Below are positions 32,503 to 41,784 of a DNA stretch of 64,000 nucleotides, one piece after another. Both the position numbers and the translations under genes were made by a program. The stretch is from positions 94,284-158,283 of the forward strand of contig JAGYJW010000012.1 of assembly GCA_018401435.1 (NCBI GenBank), given 5' to 3'. The stretch's first letter is position 1, and each line of letters begins with the position of its first letter. Under the pieces are notes generated by a model. It did not search any database. It saw nothing but the letters and a program-made list of their open reading frames with translations, and was not told the origin of the DNA. The stretch is from Deltaproteobacteria bacterium (lineage in GTDB: Bacteria > Myxococcota_A > UBA796 > UBA2385).

Positions 32503-33810
32503 ATGTCTGTCGCAGCCACTGGAATCGTCTCGGGTATCGACACCGGCGCGCTCATCCAGGCGACCATCGACGCAGCGTCCGGGCCGCGCAACGCCCTGCA
32601 GAGCCGCATCGACGACTATGACACCCGGGTCGAAAAGATCACCGAGCTGGTCGGCAAGGTCGACGCCTTGCAGTCCGCCCTCGAAGACATCGAGAGCATC
32701 GGCGACTTCCGCGCCTACAGCGCGACCTACGACGAGGACAACGGGGACTTCACGGTCGAGGTGGACGGCGACGCGGTCGCGGGCTCCTACGACATCACCG
32801 TCACCTCCCTGGCCCGCGCGCAGCTGGACACGTCGGACGTCTTCGCGAGCCGCACGGATACCAGCGTCTTCAATTCGGGGGACACGCTCGACATCACCTA
32901 TGACGGCACCACCACCACGGTGGACCTGACTGATAAGTCACTCAGCACCCTGGCCACCGCCATCAACCGCCTGGACGGGCTGACCGCCTATGTGGTCAAC
33001 ACGGGCTCCGGCTACCGTCTGGCCATCCAGGGCGAGGATGAGGGAGAGACGATCTCCTACAGCGAGAATATCAGCGGCACGGCCCTGAACCTGACCAACC
33101 AGGTGGCGGCCAGCGGCGCCGTGATCGAGATCAACGGGATCGCGATCACCTCGGACAGCAACATCATCAACGACGCCATCCCCGGCATGACCCTCACCCT
33201 CACCGGTGAGACGGGGACCAGCTTCAACGTGCTGGTCGATGATGACCCCGAGGCCATCGAAGAGCGCATCCAGACCTTCGTGGATGCCTACAACGACGTG
33301 ATGAGCTTCGTGCGCATCAACAGCGTCTACGATGGCGACACCGGCATCCGCGGCCCCTTTGTCGGCGAGGCCAGCGTGCAGCGGGTGGTGACCGGCCTTC
33401 GCAACGAGATCGGTCAGGCCTTCAGCGGCCTCGGGCAGGACTACGACTCCTTGTCCCTGATCGGCATCAGCCTGGACCGCGACGGCGAGCTGTCCATCGA
33501 CTCGGACACCCTGCAGGACCTGCTGGTCAGCGACCCCGACCAGATCGCTGAGCTCTTCACCAGCGACGATGGCTTCATCAGCTCGATGTTGTCGCGCATC
33601 GACCTCTACACGGACTCGATCGATGGCTCCTTGGAGGTCCGCAAGGACTCCTTGGAAGACCGCATCGGCGACCTTGAAGATCAGGTCGACAACCAGGATC
33701 GTCGGCTCTCTCGCTTGCAGATTCGACTGCAGACCCAATATGCCGGCATGGAGGCCCTGCTCGGGACCTTGACGGCCTCCGCAGACTACCTGGCAGCGGT
33801 GCTGGGCTGA
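32503..33810 (+). CDS. fliD: Filament cap protein FliD (HAP2)
   Basis: The 435-residue protein starts ATGIVSGIDTGALIQATI, the FliD N-terminal helix motif, and ends with a long heptad-rich helix (SLEVRKDSLEDRIGDLEDQVD, then LQIRLQTQYAGMEALLGTL). The middle holds the beta-rich D2/D3 cap domains. It folds flagellin at the filament tip. fliS and the FliT-position gene follow, as in the usual fliDST order. Confidence 0.95.
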   Translation: MSVAATGIVSGIDTGALIQATIDAASGPRNALQSRIDDYDTRVEKITELVGKVDALQSALEDIESIGDFRAYSATYDEDNGDFTVEVDGDAVAGSYDITVTSLARAQLDTSDVFASRTDTSVFNSGDTLDITYDGTTTTVDLTDKSLSTLATAINRLDGLTAYVVNTGSGYRLAIQGEDEGETISYSENISGTALNLTNQVAASGAVIEINGIAITSDSNIINDAIPGMTLTLTGETGTSFNVLVDDDPEAIEERIQTFVDAYNDVMSFVRINSVYDGDTGIRGPFVGEASVQRVVTGLRNEIGQAFSGLGQDYDSLSLIGISLDRDGELSIDSDTLQDLLVSDPDQIAELFTSDDGFISSMLSRIDLYTDSIDGSLEVRKDSLEDRIGDLEDQVDNQDRRLSRLQIRLQTQYAGMEALLGTLTASADYLAAVLG

Positions 33811-33838
33811 TCTCCATGGCTCTTGACCGGATGCACCC

Positions 33839-34255
33839 ATGAGCGAAACGATGACGCATTCTGAAGACCTCCAGGCCAAGCTCCGGGGGGTCGCGGAATA
33901 CAAGAATGTGAACCTGGGCTCGGCCAGCAAAGAAGAGCTGGTCGCCATGCTCTACGAGGCTGCGACCCGCTCCCAGTACCTCGCCCAGGACGCCTTCCGG
34001 AAGGGCAACAACAACGAGGGGCGCCAGCACCTCCGGCATGCCCGCGACATCGTGGGCGAGCTCATCGTGTCGCTGGACCACGAGGCCGCGCCCGAGCTGT
34101 CGGGGAATCTGGCCCGCCTCTACTCCTGGCTGCTGCGAGAGCTGGGCCGGGCAGGTCTGGACAAGAACGCCGAGCTGTTGGATGACACCATCGCAGTCAC
34201 CCGCAACCTCCTCAATGGCTGGGTCGAGGCCTTCCGCGCCGCCCCCAGTCCCTGA
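33839..34255 (+). CDS. fliS: Flagellin export chaperone FliS
   Basis: This 138-residue helical protein matches FliS: LGSASKEELVAMLYEAATRSQYLAQDAF, a central HARDIVGELIVSLDHE helix and GNLARLYSWLLRELGRAGL. FliS keeps flagellin unfolded in the cytoplasm before export. It sits 28 bp after fliD and 3 bp before the next small gene. Confidence 0.93.
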   Translation: MSETMTHSEDLQAKLRGVAEYKNVNLGSASKEELVAMLYEAATRSQYLAQDAFRKGNNNEGRQHLRHARDIVGELIVSLDHEAAPELSGNLARLYSWLLRELGRAGLDKNAELLDDTIAVTRNLLNGWVEAFRAAPSP

Positions 34256-34258
34256 CGG

Positions 34259-34564
34259 GTGCAGGTCTCCGAACTCCGGCAGCTGCTTGAGGCCCACCTC
34301 GCCGAGGTGGGCCGCGACAGCGGGCTGGACTTCGAGGCGGTCCAGGCCTTGTTGGCCCAGCTTCCGGCCCTGACCGAGGGTGCGGATCCGGCCGAGCTGG
34401 TCGCGCTGCAGGCGGTCGTACGCGCCCTGCATGCCGCTGCAGAGGGCGAACGGCAGCGCATCGGCGCGGCCTTGGATGTCGTCCAGAAGGGCCGGCGGGG
34501 AAACCGGGGTTATGGCACCCTGAAGGCCGACCGCAAGAACCAGCGGCTCTATCGCCGGGCATAG
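34259..34564 (+). CDS. Small protein in the FliT position
   Basis: The start is GTG 34259, three bases after the fliS stop. The 101-residue protein is helical for its first ~70 residues and ends in a basic tail (GYGTLKADRKNQRLYRRA). Its place after fliD-fliS and its size suggest a FliT-like chaperone, but the sequence is not close enough to name it. It has no membrane or signal segment. A short gap and a new RBS follow. Confidence 0.6.
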   Translation: MQVSELRQLLEAHLAEVGRDSGLDFEAVQALLAQLPALTEGADPAELVALQAVVRALHAAAEGERQRIGAALDVVQKGRRGNRGYGTLKADRKNQRLYRRA

Positions 34565-34619
34565 CTCTCCGATAGTATGGCCTCTCCGGCTCTTAGGGCC
34601 CTCTTCCCGTGGGATTGAG

Positions 34620-35335
34620 ATGACGCGCGCGCATGCCGCCCTCCCGCTGCTCGCTTCGGCTGCCCTCGCGGCCTTCGGGCTCGCTGCGCCGTCGGCCTGG
34701 GCCCAGGACAGCGCGCCCGCCGGTGCAGGCCTGCAGGCCACGGGCGCCGGGGCAGGGGACAGCAGCGCGACCGTTGCGGCCCCGGCCGCGACCGAGGCCA
34801 CCAAGGACCTGCTCATCGGCTTTCGGGGCGTGGTCGAGGCCTGGCAAGACCCCTCCGTGATCGCCCACTACCGGTCCAGCCGCTTCGCAGGGGCGGTCTT
34901 TGTGGATGTGCCCGTGCTCAGCTGGCTCGCGATCGAGACGGAGATCGGCTACTCGCGCACCCCGCCGAGTCCACCCGCGCGGGTGTGGCCGCAGGCTCCC
35001 TCGAGCTCTACCCCATGTCGGTCTCTGCCGTCGCCAGCAAGCAGACCCGCCTCGCGGAGCTCTTCGCCGGGGCGGGCTACGGCATGGCGGTCTTCACCGA
35101 AAGTACCGATGTCGGCACTGTTTCGGGGGCAAAGCCCGGCCTGGATCTGCGCGCCGGCACCCGCATCCACACCCGCCTGTTGCGGCAACAGCTCCGTCCC
35201 GAAGGCGTGGTGGGCCCCCAGGGCCTGGACTTCGAGCTGCTCTTTGGGCGCAGGCAGCACCACGCCTTTGGCATCGGGCAGGGCTTCGACTTCTCGGCCT
35301 GGCGGCTGGGTGCCGGGATGGTCGTTCGGCTGTGA
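34620..35335 (+). CDS. Small outer-membrane beta-barrel in the flagellar cluster, one frame change
   Basis: A signal peptide (to ASAWAQ-like site near residue 29) and a Thr/Ala-rich linker lead to beta strands (DLLIGFRGVVEAW, RFAGAVFVDVPVLSWLAIETEIGY). Near 34961 the frame must shift by one missing base. The other frame continues with SLELYPMSVSAVA, LAELFAGAGYGMAVF, ALDLRAGTRI-type strands and a C-terminal AWRLGAGMVVRL barrel end. The total of ~238 residues fits an eight-strand barrel of the OmpA/OprF-like or opacity-protein kind. It shares its stop with the GTG start of the next gene, so the two products probably work together at the motor. Confidence 0.7.
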
Positions 35336-37572
35336 CCGCGCGCCTTGCCCGAAACGCGCTTCTGGTGCTGATCTGTATGGCGCCGTGGAGCCTGGAAGGC
35401 CGCGCCCAGGATCCCACCATCGACTCGGTTGGGGTCTCTGTGCAGGACCGCCCCGTTCAGGTCACGGTGGGCCCGGGGGCCTCGGTCACCAAGCTGCAGC
35501 GGGTCAAGGGCGACATCGTCGAGCTGGTGGTCAAGGACACCCCGGTCGAGCTGGATGCGGTCCTCAATATGCGCAACACGCCCTCCATCCGCAATATGGA
35601 CGCCATGTCGTCGGGGGGCCGGGTCTGGTTCGTGCGGGTGGGCCTGCGCGACGCCCAGTCCGACCTGGAAGCGCGGGTCGAAGACGGCGTGCTGACATTG
35701 GAAGTGGTGCCCCGCACCAGCCGGGACAGCCCCGTGCGCGGCCGGGTGGCGACGGTGGAAGAGCTGGTCAACGGGCCGCTCCCCTCCGCGCCGCCCCGGC
35801 CCGAGGTGCTCGAGTTGACCTCCTTGCCGGGTGACGCGGTCTCCTTGGCCATGGAGCCCTGGTCCTATGCGGTCACCTTGCTGCCCAGCCCCGGCTGGTT
35901 GCCGCGGTCCACCTGGGATGCCGTGGACCGCGCCCGCACGGCGATGTTGGGCGCCACCTCCAGCGCCGCCGAGACCCAGGCCCGCTACCGCTTGGGCCTT
36001 CACTACCTCGAGCTCGGCTTCGGCAAGGAGGCCCGCTATTACTTCAACGAGATCTCCAAGCGTCCGGGGCCGGTCTCCCAGCGCGACCTGGAGGTCGCCC
36101 GGGCCCGTGCCGCCCTGTCTTGCGGGCGGTGGGACGAGGCGCGCCAACACCTGATCGAAGCCTGGCGCCTGGGCGCCCCCGAGGCCGGCGTGCTGGAGGG
36201 CATGGCGGTGGTCAGCCTGGCCACCTCCAACCCGCCCCGGGCGGCCACCGGGCGGGCCCTGGCGGCGGCGACGGCCCGCCCCGAGTCGCGGATGCTGGCG
36301 GCCGAACTGCTCCAGCGGGACGGCTATGTCAGCGAGACGCGGCCGATCCTCGAAGGCCTCGGTCCCCAGCTCTCTTCCGAAGACGCCGAGCGCGTGGCCC
36401 TGCGGCTGGGCGACGCCTTGCTGATGGACGGCGATGTGCCTGCCGCAGTGCGGGCGTGGGGCCAGACGCGCCCGGATCTCGCCGTCATGCGCGAGCGCCT
36501 GGTCGAGCTGTTGCGCGGCGACCCCTCCCAGTGGGCGGCGGCCATCCCGGGGCTGGTGCAGTCCAGCATCCCGCGCACCGACGCGGGCGCCGAATCCCTC
36601 TACCTGCTGGCGCAGATCGACCTGGCCGTGCCCATTGCGACCCGCGAGGACGCCATCAATGAGCTGGCCGCCATCATGCGGCGCTACCCCCGAAAGGCCG
36701 AAGGCAGCGACGTCCCCGAGCGCTTCTGGCGGGTCTATTCCGGCTATGTCGGAGAGCTGGCCAAGGCGGGCCGGTGGTTCGACATCGCCGCCATGCACGA
36801 GGCCGTGTGGGATCGCACCGTGCGCCGCGCCATCACGGACTCCCGGGTGCTGGTCGACGTCGCCCGCGCCTATGAAGAGGTCGGGCTGCCCGAACGCGCC
36901 ATGGTGGTCTTGCGCGATGCCGTCGAGGTGCTCAACGCCAAGGGCCAGGACGACGCGGGCCTGGTCTTCCAGCTGGCGCGCCTCTATGCCAAGACCCAGC
37001 GCCATGACGCTGGGTTGAAGTCCATCGCCTATATGGAGGCCATGGGCATCCCCCCAGAGCTGCGTGGGCCGGCTGCCCTCACCGAGGCCGAGCTTCACGC
37101 AGGGACGGGCGATCTCGCCGCGGCAGCCGACGCCTTGCGCCGGGCGGGTTTGATCCCCGAATACCGCGACGAGGCCAGCTTGCGCCTGGCGATGATGGAT
37201 GCCGAAGCCGGCCGTTGCGCCCGCGCAGCCCCCAGCCTGCAGCGGCTGCTCTTCACGCCAAAGGGAGAGGAGACCTACACCGCCGCCGAGCCTTGGGTGG
37301 CGCTGGCGCGCTGCCTGCGGGTGGCAGGAGACCGTGAAGGGGCCGCGCGCGCAGCCAAGGGGGCCGCCGCCCGAAGCAGCTCGGACGGGGAGTCCCGCTA
37401 TGCCACCTGGCTGGCTGCGGCCGCATCGGATTGGCGGGATGAAGAGTCCGTCGCAACCCTGGTCGAAGGCGACGACATCTGGGCCTTGATGGCCAAGGAA
37501 CAGCAGGCCAGCGAGGCTTTCGAGTTGGAGTTGCAGGCCCGCCGAGAGACGGAGTGGAGCGCCCGCAGGTGA
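35332..37572 (+). CDS. Large periplasmic TPR protein in the flagellar cluster
   Basis: Starting at GTG 35332 (overlapping the upstream TGA), the 746-residue protein has a signal peptide (LARNALLVLICMAPWSLEGRAQ). Residues ~30-125 are a beta-rich domain (VGVSVQDRPVQVTVGPGASV, VWFVRVGLRDAQSDL) and ~190-740 a solenoid of TPR-like helix pairs (ARYRLGLHYLELGFGKEARYY; RVLVDVARAYEEVGLPERAMVVL). It has no membrane span beyond the signal. A beta domain followed by a TPR superhelix is the layout known for PflA of Campylobacter, a periplasmic motor-disk protein. Sequence identity to PflA is not evident to me, so this is a structural analogy. Confidence 0.8.
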   Translation: MTARLARNALLVLICMAPWSLEGRAQDPTIDSVGVSVQDRPVQVTVGPGASVTKLQRVKGDIVELVVKDTPVELDAVLNMRNTPSIRNMDAMSSGGRVWFVRVGLRDAQSDLEARVEDGVLTLEVVPRTSRDSPVRGRVATVEELVNGPLPSAPPRPEVLELTSLPGDAVSLAMEPWSYAVTLLPSPGWLPRSTWDAVDRARTAMLGATSSAAETQARYRLGLHYLELGFGKEARYYFNEISKRPGPVSQRDLEVARARAALSCGRWDEARQHLIEAWRLGAPEAGVLEGMAVVSLATSNPPRAATGRALAAATARPESRMLAAELLQRDGYVSETRPILEGLGPQLSSEDAERVALRLGDALLMDGDVPAAVRAWGQTRPDLAVMRERLVELLRGDPSQWAAAIPGLVQSSIPRTDAGAESLYLLAQIDLAVPIATREDAINELAAIMRRYPRKAEGSDVPERFWRVYSGYVGELAKAGRWFDIAAMHEAVWDRTVRRAITDSRVLVDVARAYEEVGLPERAMVVLRDAVEVLNAKGQDDAGLVFQLARLYAKTQRHDAGLKSIAYMEAMGIPPELRGPAALTEAELHAGTGDLAAAADALRRAGLIPEYRDEASLRLAMMDAEAGRCARAAPSLQRLLFTPKGEETYTAAEPWVALARCLRVAGDREGAARAAKGAAARSSSDGESRYATWLAAAASDWRDEESVATLVEGDDIWALMAKEQQASEAFELELQARRETEWSARR

Positions 37573-37709
37573 TCGGGGGGGGCGGGTCCGAGCACTTCTG
37601 AGCCCTGTAGTCCTGCAGCATCTCCCCGAAGTGGCCGCGCTCCGCTATGATGGGGGAGTGACTGCGTTGTCCGCGCGGTCAGAGCGCATTCGCGGCCTCG
37701 GGAGGGGTC

Positions 37710-38123
37710 ATGTCGGCATTTCTCTTTGATCGCCTGCACGTCGGCCTGGGGCAGGTCCTCGACCTGCGTCAGTCCCAGCACGCGCTGACCGCCTCGAATC
37801 TCGCCAATTCCGACACCCCCGCCTACAAGGCCCAGTACATCCCCTTTGACGAGGTGCTGGAGGCTGCGGTGGGCCGGGGCCAGCAGGTCGATATGCGGCG
37901 CACCCGGGGGCGTCATGTCTCGGCGCCCGGGGCCGACGCCTCCAATCCCGAGATCCGGGAGATCGAGCCGCCGCCCTGGGCGGTGGATGGCAACTCCGTT
38001 GATCCCGAGCGCGAGTCGGTCCGGATCACCGAAAACTCGCTGCTCTACGACGCAGTCGCCCGGGGGCTCAGCCGTCGGATGGCCTTGCTGCGCTACGCCG
38101 CCTCTGACGGCAAGGCCAGCTGA
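37710..38123 (+). CDS. flgB: Proximal rod protein FlgB
   Basis: The 137-residue protein has the FlgB N-terminal rod motif (RQSQHALTASNLANSDTPAYKAQYIPF) and a C-terminal helix (ITENSLLYDAVARGLSRRMALLRYA). It builds the rod base on the MS ring. A GGGAGGGG precedes ATG 37710. The 137-bp gap upstream separates it from the TPR gene and may hold a promoter, but I see no convincing boxes. Confidence 0.95.
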   Translation: MSAFLFDRLHVGLGQVLDLRQSQHALTASNLANSDTPAYKAQYIPFDEVLEAAVGRGQQVDMRRTRGRHVSAPGADASNPEIREIEPPPWAVDGNSVDPERESVRITENSLLYDAVARGLSRRMALLRYAASDGKAS

Positions 38124-38199
38124 ACGTAGTCCCGCTGTCAGAGACAAGTCGAGAGTGGTCTGATAGTGTGGAACATCTGGTAAGCAGGGGAGGGACTCC

Positions 38200-38622
38200 A
38201 TGGATGTGATTGACACGCTCAGCGTGACCGCCAGCGGGTTGACGGCCCAGCGCGTGCGCATGCAGACGGTGGCGACCAATATGGCCAACGCCCGCACCAC
38301 TCGCACCGCGGAGGGAGGCCCCTACCGTCGCCGCATGCCGGTCTTCGAGGCCCGCCCCGGCGACCCCTTCGGTGACCAGCTCGACGCGCAGCTCGCGCGG
38401 GTCGAGGTCACCGAGATCGCCGAGAGCGAAGAGCCCTTCGTCCAGGTCTTCGATCCCGGTCACCCCGACGCCAACGCGGACGGCTATGTACTCTTCCCGA
38501 ATGTCAACGTGCTCGAAGAGATGGTCGACATGATGATGACGGCGCGCACCTACGAGGCCAACGCCAACATCGTCACCGTGACCAAGCAGATGGCACGTTC
38601 CGCCCTCGACATCGCGAGGTAG
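38200..38622 (+). CDS. flgC: Proximal rod protein FlgC
   Basis: The 140-residue protein has TASGLTAQRVRMQTVATNMANARTTRTAEGGPYRRR near the N-terminus and PNVNVLEEMVDMMMTARTYEANANIV near the C-terminus, both diagnostic for FlgC. It joins FlgB in the rod. It follows flgB after 76 bp and precedes fliE by 2 bp. Confidence 0.96.
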   Translation: MDVIDTLSVTASGLTAQRVRMQTVATNMANARTTRTAEGGPYRRRMPVFEARPGDPFGDQLDAQLARVEVTEIAESEEPFVQVFDPGHPDANADGYVLFPNVNVLEEMVDMMMTARTYEANANIVTVTKQMARSALDIAR

Positions 38623-38624
38623 AC

Positions 38625-38924
38625 ATGGCGATTCAATCCATCCTTCCACAGGTCGCCCCCGGCAGCGTCGGCGTCCAGCGCGCCGCCGAGATCTCCGGCG
38701 GTGAGAGCGACTTCGAGCGCCGCCTGCAGGCTGCGGTCAGCAGCGTCAGCGACCAGCAGAATGTCGCGGATGTCCGGCTCAGCCGGCTTGCCTCTGGCGA
38801 GGAGGCCGACATTCACACCACGATGATCGCGATGCAAGAGGCCGACATCTCGCTTCGGCTGATGGTCGCCACGCGGGACAAGGTCGTCGAGGCCTACCAG
38901 ACAGTGATGAATATCGCCGTCTGA
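38625..38924 (+). CDS. fliE: MS ring-rod junction protein FliE
   Basis: The 99-residue helical protein ends with EEADIHTTMIAMQEADISLRLMVATRDKVVEAYQTVMNI, the FliE signature. It links the MS ring and export gate to the rod. It is the last gene of the flgBC-fliE group and is followed by a 133-bp gap with promoter-like sequence. Confidence 0.95.
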   Translation: MAIQSILPQVAPGSVGVQRAAEISGGESDFERRLQAAVSSVSDQQNVADVRLSRLASGEEADIHTTMIAMQEADISLRLMVATRDKVVEAYQTVMNIAV

Positions 38925-38962
38925 GCAAGCTCCGCTCCCGTTCCTCAGCGCGGTGGGCCTCC

Positions 38963-38991
38963 TTGACACGTGCCCTGTTGTTGACAATAAG
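38963..38991 (+). promoter_or_regulatory. Candidate sigma-70-type promoter for fliF
   Basis: A consensus -35 box TTGACA (38963) lies 17 bases from AATAAG, in a locally AT-richer stretch. A second TTGACA (38981) and a direct repeat TGACAATA (38982 and 38992) overlap it. fliF starts ~67 bp downstream. Confidence 0.4.
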
Positions 38992-39057
38992 TGACAATAG
39001 GCCCCCGCCTTCTTACGCCTGCAGCTGCAGGTCCAATCCGTCACCTGGTCTCATCCG

Positions 39058-40701
39058 TTGCCCGGTTTCGTGGAACAGTTCCGCACCTACTTTGACGGCC
39101 TGGAGGTCGGTCAGCGACGCATTCTGTTCGCTGCCGTCGCCTTGTCCATGCTCATCTTGGTGGGTGTCGGCTTCTACTCCTGGTCGGACCGCTATGTGGC
39201 GGCCTACAGCTCCCGCAACCCCATGGATGTCCAGGACGTCGCGGTCGCCCTGGACGCCCAGGGCGTGCCCTACCGCCTGAGCCCCGATGGCCTGTCCGTC
39301 GAGGTCCTGCCCGAACACGAGGGCAAGGCCCGCATCGCGAGCGCCTCGGCGGGCAAGGTGCTGGGCTTCGAGGTCCTCGACAACCTCGAGCTGGGCACGT
39401 CGCCGCGCCTGGAGGAGTGGGCCTACCAGCGGGCCCTCCAGGGTGAGCTGGTGCAGACCATCAACTCCCTCGAAGAGGTGGAGTGGTCTCGGGTGCACCT
39501 CGTGATGCCCGAGCGCTCTGCTTTCTTGCGCGATGAGCGGCCGCCTTCGGCCAGCGTGACCGTGAAGCTGCTCCCCGGCGCGACCTTGACGCGGCTGCAG
39601 CTCCGGGGCATCACCGCCCTGGTGTCGGGCGCCGTCAATGGGCTCAAGGCCAGCGATGTGGTGCTGATCGACCACGACGGCCAGCTCCTCGCCGGCGGAG
39701 AACAGGACGATGGCCCCTTGGCGGGCATGCCCACCTTGCTGGCCTTGCGCGACGCCGAAGCCAAGCGCACGCGCGCGGCCATCCACGAGGCCCTCACCCG
39801 GGTCCTCGGCTCGGCCAATGACGTGACCATCGGCGTGACGGTCGAGGTGGAGACCAGCTCCCTGGACCGCCTCACCCGGTCCCAGGACCCCGACACCCAG
39901 GTGCTCATCTCCGAGGTCGTGCGCGAGGAGAACTCCCAGAGCGCTCGCGCCGGCGGCATCCCTGGCACCGCCAGCAACCTGCCCGAAGAGCCGACGACCG
40001 AAGGGGGCGGCGCCACCTCCAAGGAGTCCTTGGAACAGCGCTCCAACTACGAATACACCAACGTCGAGGAGCGCGAGCAGCGGCAGCCCGGCGACGTCAA
40101 GCGGGTCAGCGTCGCGGTGGTCGTCAATGCTGAGCGCATCGACGCCCTGGCCCGCAAGATGGTCGGCACCAACGAGGCGGGCGACGTGGATGAGGCCGCG
40201 GTGACCGCAAAGGTGGCCGAGCTCGAAGAGCAGGTGCGCAAGACGGTCGAGGTCTCCATGGGCTTCGACAAGGAGCGCAATGACGGCCTCGCGGTCGCCT
40301 TCTTGCCCTTCTCTGCAAACGAGGCCGACGAGCCCGAACTCGCCCAGGCCGGCTTCGAAAAGACGATGCGGTCCTATGGGTCGCTGGGCGTGGTGCTGCT
40401 CACCACGCTGCTCTTCTTCTTCATGGTGGTGCGCCCCCTGGTGAGCGCGGTCGCCCGCGCGGCCACGCCCCCCGAGCCCCTGGCCCTCGAGACCGCAGGC
40501 GTCAGCGGCGGCATCGCCTCCATCGCCGATCTTCAGGGCGGCGAGGGCGAGCAGCGTGAGGCCAGCCGCAACCTGACGGAGCGCTTGCGCGCCATGGTCG
40601 ACAACTTCGAGAATGTGGACGCCGCCGACCTCAACCGCCTGGTCGATCTCGAGCAGGAGGCCACGGCACAGGTGCTCAGGCGCTGGGTTCGGGGCTCCTG
40701 A
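39058..40701 (+). CDS. fliF: MS-ring protein FliF
   Basis: The 547-residue protein has an N-terminal membrane segment (residues ~23-42), two ring-building motifs (YRLSPDGLSVEVLPEHEGKARI; VHLVMPERSAFLRDERPPSASVTVKL), a disordered Gly/Glu-rich part (~300-330), a second membrane segment (~440-460) and a C-terminal FliG-binding tail (NLTERLRAMVDNFENVDAADLNRLV). The start is uncertain: TTG 39058 gives the best N-terminus, GTG 39070 is possible. It heads the fliFGHIJ group. Confidence 0.94.
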   Translation: MPGFVEQFRTYFDGLEVGQRRILFAAVALSMLILVGVGFYSWSDRYVAAYSSRNPMDVQDVAVALDAQGVPYRLSPDGLSVEVLPEHEGKARIASASAGKVLGFEVLDNLELGTSPRLEEWAYQRALQGELVQTINSLEEVEWSRVHLVMPERSAFLRDERPPSASVTVKLLPGATLTRLQLRGITALVSGAVNGLKASDVVLIDHDGQLLAGGEQDDGPLAGMPTLLALRDAEAKRTRAAIHEALTRVLGSANDVTIGVTVEVETSSLDRLTRSQDPDTQVLISEVVREENSQSARAGGIPGTASNLPEEPTTEGGGATSKESLEQRSNYEYTNVEEREQRQPGDVKRVSVAVVVNAERIDALARKMVGTNEAGDVDEAAVTAKVAELEEQVRKTVEVSMGFDKERNDGLAVAFLPFSANEADEPELAQAGFEKTMRSYGSLGVVLLTTLLFFFMVVRPLVSAVARAATPPEPLALETAGVSGGIASIADLQGGEGEQREASRNLTERLRAMVDNFENVDAADLNRLVDLEQEATAQVLRRWVRGS

Positions 40702-40770
40702 TGCGGACCCACCTGACCGCGCTGGCCTGCACGACGGGCCGCCAGGCCCCGTCTCTGCGCGGGGGCTCCC

Positions 40771-41781
40771 TTGCCTGAGTCCGCCGCCGAATCCGATCTC
40801 AGCGGAGCACAGCGCGCGGCGATCCTGGTGATGTACCTGGACCGCGACGTGGCCCGATCCTTGCTTCGTCAACTGGACGACGACGATGTGCGCGCCGTGG
40901 GTCTGGCCATGGGGTCCATCGAGAATGTGGACCCGGTTGTGATAGAGAAGGTGATCTCCGACTTCGTGCGCGACCTGCACGAGGTCAGCATGATGCCCAA
41001 GTCGGGCCCGGATTTCGTATCCAAGGTGCTGCCGGGGCTGCTGGATGATGCCCGCAGGACCGAGCTGCTGCCCATCATCAACCGTCGGGTGAACCGCGAG
41101 TTCGAGCAGTTCATCGCCGTTCGGCCCGCGGCCTCCGTGGCCGCCATGCTCAAGGACGAGCACCCCCAGACCCAGGCGGTCGCCCTCTGCCTGATGGGGG
41201 CCGAGAACGCGGCCCGCGTGCTCAAGTTCCTCGACGACGAGCAGAAGTCCGCGATCACCATCCGGATGGCCCGTCTGCAGCGCATTCCCGGCGAGCTGGC
41301 CGACGATGTGATCAGCGCCCTGCGGGCCGCCCTGGGGCGGCAGGACGATCACCTCGACGTGGGCGGCGTGGACCGCACCGCCCGCGTGCTCGGCCGCATG
41401 TCCCGGACCGACAACGGGCTCATCCTCGAGGCCCTGTCCGACAAGGACCCCGACCTCGCCGACTCCTTGCGCCGCCGCATGATCGTCTTCGAGGACCTGT
41501 CGGGCCTCAACAACATGGCGATTCAGGTGGTGCTCAAGCAGGTCGATCGCGACGACCTCGTGGTGGCCCTCAAGGGCGCGAGCACCCAGCTCCAGGACAT
41601 GTTCCTGGCCAATGTCTCCAGCCGGGCGGCCGACGACATCCGCGAAGAGATGGAGATCATGGGGCCGGTCCCGCGGTCCCGCATCCGGGCCGCCCAGGAG
41701 CGCATCACCGCCGCCGCCCTGACCCTGGCCGAAGAAGGCTCCATCTACCTGCCCATGGGCGCCGAAGACGAGGGGGGCTGA
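40771..41781 (+). CDS. fliG: Motor switch protein FliG
   Basis: The 336-residue protein has the FliF-binding N-domain (GAQRAAILVMYLDRDVARSLL), the middle domain with EHPQTQA at ~130-136 and the C-terminal torque domain (FEDLSGLNNMAIQVVLKQVD, LVVALKGAS, SSRAADDIREEME). The charged positions that meet the stator are kept in kind (Lys in ALKGA, Arg in SRAAD, Glu-Glu for the usual Asp-Asp). It starts at TTG 40771. FliG couples MotA to rotation at the cytoplasmic face of the MS ring. Confidence 0.96.
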   Translation: MPESAAESDLSGAQRAAILVMYLDRDVARSLLRQLDDDDVRAVGLAMGSIENVDPVVIEKVISDFVRDLHEVSMMPKSGPDFVSKVLPGLLDDARRTELLPIINRRVNREFEQFIAVRPAASVAAMLKDEHPQTQAVALCLMGAENAARVLKFLDDEQKSAITIRMARLQRIPGELADDVISALRAALGRQDDHLDVGGVDRTARVLGRMSRTDNGLILEALSDKDPDLADSLRRRMIVFEDLSGLNNMAIQVVLKQVDRDDLVVALKGASTQLQDMFLANVSSRAADDIREEMEIMGPVPRSRIRAAQERITAAALTLAEEGSIYLPMGAEDEGG

Positions 41782-41784
41782 TCA

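Noticed and set aside
41422..41720. Possible loss of torque-generating charges in FliG
   Set aside because: Aligned from ALKGA, SRAAD and the acidic pair, the Lys, Arg and acidic (Glu-Glu) positions are kept, so the stator interface looks functional.
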